Source: Pacificispira sp040217575 (GTDB taxonomy: Bacteria; Pseudomonadota; Alphaproteobacteria; UBA8366; Aestuariispiraceae). Taken from it: 64,000 nt of DNA. Positions 60,882 through 64,000 of the stretch are shown piece after piece; position 1 is the first letter of the stretch, and each line of letters opens with the position of its first letter. Location: assembly GCA_040217575.1 (NCBI GenBank), contig JAVJPW010000004.1, positions 1 through 64,000 on the forward strand, given 5' to 3'. A model generated the notes under the pieces. That model ran no database searches. It was not told the origin of the DNA and saw nothing but the letters and a program-made list of their open reading frames with translations. A program made the position numbers and the translations under genes.

Positions 60882-62591
60882 GTGACGATTGAAGACCGGT
60901 ATGAAAAGGCGCGCCGGATCCATTTGTCGGGGGACTTGGCCGGAGCTGCCGCCGGCTATGGCGCGATCCTGGCACAAGCGCCCGACCACGCTGCCGCAGA
61001 GGCGGGACTTGGCGTAATTGCCCTTCAAACCGGGCGTCTTTCTGACGCGCTTCTGCATCTGTCCCGCGCCCATGACCGCGCGCCGGACGATGCCAAGATC
61101 GCAAACAATCTGGGCAACACCCGGCTTGCGCTGGGGCGGATTGAAGAGGCTCTGCAGGCATTTAACGCCGCGGTCCACGCCGATCCGGAACTATTGGACG
61201 CACGTTACAACCGCGGTGTCGCGCAACAGCGATTGAACCGCAGGGCAGAAGCGGAAGCCGACTATCTGGCCGTGCTTGAATCAGACCAGTCCCGTATGGA
61301 CGCGGCGGTGAACCTGGCCGCGGTCTACAGGGCCGCCGAAGACCCCCATGCCGCAATCCAGGTTCTGGAAAGCGCGCTTCAACGTGTTGGACCCCAGGAC
61401 GATGCCCTGCTGTCGCTGGCAGCCCTGTTGGAGACGGTGGGCGACACGAACGGTTCGGCAAATGCGCTGGCTGCCCTTTCCAAGGCACGCAGGAATGACC
61501 CACAGGCCGTCCTGACACGGGCCCGCCTGGCGCTTCGCGCGGGTGATCCGGACGGCGGTCTTGAGACCCTTCGCTCTCTGCCGGCCGATGCGCCCGATCA
61601 GGCACGCCGACAGGCGCACTACCTGTCCGGATTGCTGCTGGACAAGGCCGGACGCATTGACGAGGCCTTTGCAGCCTTTACCGCGGGGAACAATGCGATG
61701 CGGGCAAGCCGGGCGAACGCCGACCAGATGGCCAATCGATACCTGCGCCGGATCGATGACTACCGGTCCCTCCTCACCAGTGCGCCGTCCCTGCCGCCGC
61801 CGGAAACGGCATTTCCGTTCTCTCTGGTCTTTTTTTGCGGGTTTCCGCGGTCTGGCACGACCCTGATGGAACAGATACTGGAAGCCCACCCGGAAACCGT
61901 CACGACCGGCGAGGACAGCCCCCTGCAACACCTGTATGAGGAGGCACTTCCCACCCCGCCCGCCGGTCGGAACATCGATGCGCACTTCCTGGCGAACCTG
62001 GACGCATCGGCCCGCGACAGTCTGCGACGGACTTTCCGGTCAATCGTCGAACGTCAGAAGGGCGATATTGCCGGGCGTACATTGATCGACAAGCTTCCCC
62101 TTAACTTGATCGAACTCGGCGTGATCGCGCGCCTGTTCCCGGATGCGAAGGTTCTGGTTGCCCTGCGCGACCCGCGCGATTGTGTCCTGAGCGGGTTTAT
62201 GCAGCCCTTTCGGCTGAACGATGCCATGGCGTGCTTCCTGGATCTGGACAGGGTTGCCAGCACCTATGCCGCGGTCATGGACCTCTATGCCGCGCAAAAG
62301 GATACCTGCGGCCTGCCGATCGAAGAATATCGATACGAGGACCTGATCGACGATTTCGACGGCACCGTGCGGCGGGTCATCGCGTTTCTGGGTCTCAACT
62401 GGCATGACGACATTGCGAACTATCGAAACCGCCTGGCCGGGCGCTATATCGCGACACCGTCTTATATCGCGGTGACAAAGGGCCTGAACCGTCAGGCAAT
62501 CGGCCGATGGCGTCGTTATGAACACCAGATGACGCCCATCCTGCCCGTCCTGGCGCCCTTTGCAGCCCGCTTTGGGTACGATTCACAGTAA
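60882..62591 (+). CDS. TPR-sulfotransferase
   Basis: The 569-residue product starts at GTG 60882 behind CGGAGGCA. Tandem tetratricopeptide repeats (about 1-270, for example DDAKIANNLGNTRLALGRIEEALQAF) precede a sulfotransferase domain (about 310-555). The 5'-phosphosulphate loop FFCGFPRSGTTLMEQIL and the 3'-phosphate-binding ALRDPRDCVLSGF are present, so PAPS binding is expected. The acceptor may be a protein or glycan. Unrelated to its neighbours by pathway. Confidence 0.92.
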   Translation: MTIEDRYEKARRIHLSGDLAGAAAGYGAILAQAPDHAAAEAGLGVIALQTGRLSDALLHLSRAHDRAPDDAKIANNLGNTRLALGRIEEALQAFNAAVHADPELLDARYNRGVAQQRLNRRAEAEADYLAVLESDQSRMDAAVNLAAVYRAAEDPHAAIQVLESALQRVGPQDDALLSLAALLETVGDTNGSANALAALSKARRNDPQAVLTRARLALRAGDPDGGLETLRSLPADAPDQARRQAHYLSGLLLDKAGRIDEAFAAFTAGNNAMRASRANADQMANRYLRRIDDYRSLLTSAPSLPPPETAFPFSLVFFCGFPRSGTTLMEQILEAHPETVTTGEDSPLQHLYEEALPTPPAGRNIDAHFLANLDASARDSLRRTFRSIVERQKGDIAGRTLIDKLPLNLIELGVIARLFPDAKVLVALRDPRDCVLSGFMQPFRLNDAMACFLDLDRVASTYAAVMDLYAAQKDTCGLPIEEYRYEDLIDDFDGTVRRVIAFLGLNWHDDIANYRNRLAGRYIATPSYIAVTKGLNRQAIGRWRRYEHQMTPILPVLAPFAARFGYDSQ

Positions 62592-62701
62592 GTCTGCCAA
62601 GATTTGGTGCCGTGCAGCGTTGCAAATCGGCAAATGTGCGTGTAATCCCTCGCCCCAGAAATTATCTCGACCGCACCGGCCGAATGGGAAGGATTCACGC
62701 C

Positions 62702-63622
62702 ATGAAACTCACGCAAAAAGTCAAAAAAATCCTCTCGCATTATGAAAGCGACAACCCCGGCACAAAACGCAATATCGCATCCATTCTGATGCAGGGTAAG
62801 TTGGCCGGGACAGGCAAAATGGTGATCCTGCCGGTGGACCAGGGTTTCGAACATGGTCCCGCGCGGTCTTTCGCGCCGAACCCGGCTGCCTATGACCCGC
62901 ACTACCACTACAAGCTGGCGATTGACGCTGGTCTGAACGCCTATGCCGCGCCGCTGGGACAGCTGGAACTGGGCGCGGATACGTTCGCCGGCCAGATCCC
63001 GACGATCCTGAAAGTGAACTCGTCCAATTCCTGGGCGACGGAAAAGGACCAGGCCATCACCGCGTCGGTGGATGACGCACTGAAACTGGGCTGTGCGGCA
63101 ATCGGTTTCACGATCTATCCGGCGTCCGAATACGCGAATGAGCTGATCGAAGAAATCCGCGAAATGGCGGAAGAAGCGAAGTCGGTCGGTCTGGCCGTTG
63201 TCATCTGGTCCTATCCGCGTGGCGGGAACCTGTCCAAGGACGGGGAAACGGCAATGGATGTGTGTGCCTATGCCGCGCACCTGGCAGCCCAGCTCGGCGC
63301 GCATATCATCAAGGTAAAGCCGCCGACCGCGCACCTGGAACAGCCGGAAGCAAAAAAGGTCTATGAAGCGCAGGGCATCGACATCTCGACACTGGCGAAA
63401 CGTGTCGAACATGTCATGCAGTCGGCCTTCAACGGAAAGCGCATCGTCGTCTTCTCCGGCGGCGCGGCCAAGGGCCTGGATGGACTATACGAAGAAATCC
63501 GCGGCCTGCGCGACGGCGGAGCCAACGGGTCCATCATCGGGCGAAACACGTTCCAGCGTCCGCGCGAAGAAGCATTGGCCATGTTGGATCAGATCATCCA
63601 GATCTATCAGGGCAAGGCGTAA
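62702..63622 (+). CDS. Class I fructose-bisphosphate aldolase
   Basis: The 306-residue product starts MKLTQKVKKILSHYE (GGAAGGA upstream). The DhnA/FbaB-type fold is shown by ILPVDQGFEHGPARSF, YPASEYANELIEEIRE, VIWSYPRGG and HIIKVKPPTAHLEQ, the latter containing the Schiff-base Lys. It cleaves fructose-1,6-bisphosphate without a metal ion. The thiE-like gene begins 13 bases after its stop. Confidence 0.93.
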   Translation: MKLTQKVKKILSHYESDNPGTKRNIASILMQGKLAGTGKMVILPVDQGFEHGPARSFAPNPAAYDPHYHYKLAIDAGLNAYAAPLGQLELGADTFAGQIPTILKVNSSNSWATEKDQAITASVDDALKLGCAAIGFTIYPASEYANELIEEIREMAEEAKSVGLAVVIWSYPRGGNLSKDGETAMDVCAYAAHLAAQLGAHIIKVKPPTAHLEQPEAKKVYEAQGIDISTLAKRVEHVMQSAFNGKRIVVFSGGAAKGLDGLYEEIRGLRDGGANGSIIGRNTFQRPREEALAMLDQIIQIYQGKA

Positions 63623-63634
63623 CGACGCCCCTAC

Positions 63635-64000
63635 ATGACGGACCGTGTCGAACCGCAGCTCTATCTGGTAAGCCCGCCACAACCGGCGGCGGACTTCGCC
63701 GATCAGGTCAAAGCCGCGCTCGACTCCGGTCCTGTGGCAAGCTTTCAGCTTTGGCTGGCGGACGAGGATGAAGGCGAAATCCGTCGCCTTGTCAGCAAAC
63801 TTCGTCCCGCCGTTCAGGATCGCGATACGGCGTTTATTTTGAACGGGCACGTGAAACTTGCCGCCTATCTGGAATGCGACGGCGTGCACCTGGACAAGGC
63901 CACACCGAAAGACATCAAAGCCGCACGCAAAACATTGGGCGGCGATGCCATCATCGGCGTAAGCTGCGGAACCTCGCGCCACGATGCAATGGAAGCGGCG
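63635..64000 (+). CDS. Thiamine-phosphate synthase-like protein (cut by window end)
   Basis: The first 122 residues are present. PQLYLVSPP opening, ILNGHVKLAAYLECDGVHL and DAIIGVSCGTSRHDAM are the strand-4 and strand-5 blocks of the ThiE TIM barrel. The phosphate-binding end lies outside. Distance to the aldolase is 12 bases, so they share a transcript. The reduced conservation of the opening (FQLWLADEDE rather than VQLREK) suggests a ThiE-like paralogue. Confidence 0.75.
   Translation, partial: MTDRVEPQLYLVSPPQPAADFADQVKAALDSGPVASFQLWLADEDEGEIRRLVSKLRPAVQDRDTAFILNGHVKLAAYLECDGVHLDKATPKDIKAARKTLGGDAIIGVSCGTSRHDAMEAA

Overview
The window is GC-rich alphaproteobacterial DNA, most likely from a marine Rhodospirillales-like lineage. 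This rests on gene content: a split F0 ATP synthase operon of the alphaproteobacterial type (I, a, c, b', b), hisZ-purA, hut genes of the formiminoglutamate-deiminase (HutF) type, a phytanoyl-CoA-dioxygenase-rich catabolic background and a non-pyrrolysine MttB homologue. Positions 1-11199 are the right part of an integrated element; the rest is chromosome. The species assignment is inference. No full tRNA, rRNA or CRISPR array was seen. Region 1 (1-11199) is a prophage-like or satellite-like element. Its right end is a 46-base copy of the 3' half of a tRNA-Val gene (anticodon loop to CCA) next to a tyrosine integrase. Reading leftward from the integrase (minus strand) come an HTH protein, an excisionase-like protein, a winged-helix replication-initiator-like gene with four 17-bp iteron-like repeats inside it, small unknown genes, a possible virion or ejection protein, a DUF5681 protein and two tandem paralogous small proteins. 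The far-left part holds a three-gene cargo: a periplasmic OmpA-like protein convergent with a translationally coupled pair encoding a single-pass membrane protein and a 789-residue membrane coiled-coil protein. The left end, and the intact tRNA-Val, lie outside the window. Region 2 (11445-27254) has a cytochrome c' / diheme cytochrome c pair and an MttB-family methyltransferase, then a tightly coupled six-gene cassette (O-antigen-ligase-like protein, MaoC hydratase, SDR, FkbH-like HAD protein, acyl carrier protein, MBOAT acyltransferase) that probably builds and transfers an acyl group to a surface glycan. ilvC, two GNATs, a PhyH oxygenase, an APH-like kinase with two small-molecule glycosyltransferases (TIGR04282/04283 types) and a GAF histidine kinase follow. 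Region 3 (27402-41409) contains yidD, an IscU-like scaffold, folE overlapping a prokaryotic pentameric ligand-gated ion channel, the F0 operon, a PaiB-like protein, an Imm11/DUF1629-like orphan, and the hut locus: hutHUI divergent from hutF-hutC around a short region with two direct repeats that look like the HutC operator. Region 4 (41442-64000) has an Ldh2-type dehydrogenase and a GMC oxidoreductase, a methyltransferase-glycosyltransferase fusion with a histone-H1-like tail beside a flippase-like membrane protein, ispB, a VOC protein, a catabolic run (class II aldolase, ferredoxin reductase-like, PhyH), a periplasmic-binding-protein/GGDEF sensor, hisZ-purA, a tail-anchored pseudokinase with a membrane partner, a TPR-sulfotransferase, a class I fructose-bisphosphate aldolase and the start of a thiE-like gene. 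The best candidates for undescribed biology are the OmpA/coiled-coil cargo of the element, the iteron-bearing initiator gene, the FkbH-ACP-MBOAT glycan cassette and the pseudokinase module.
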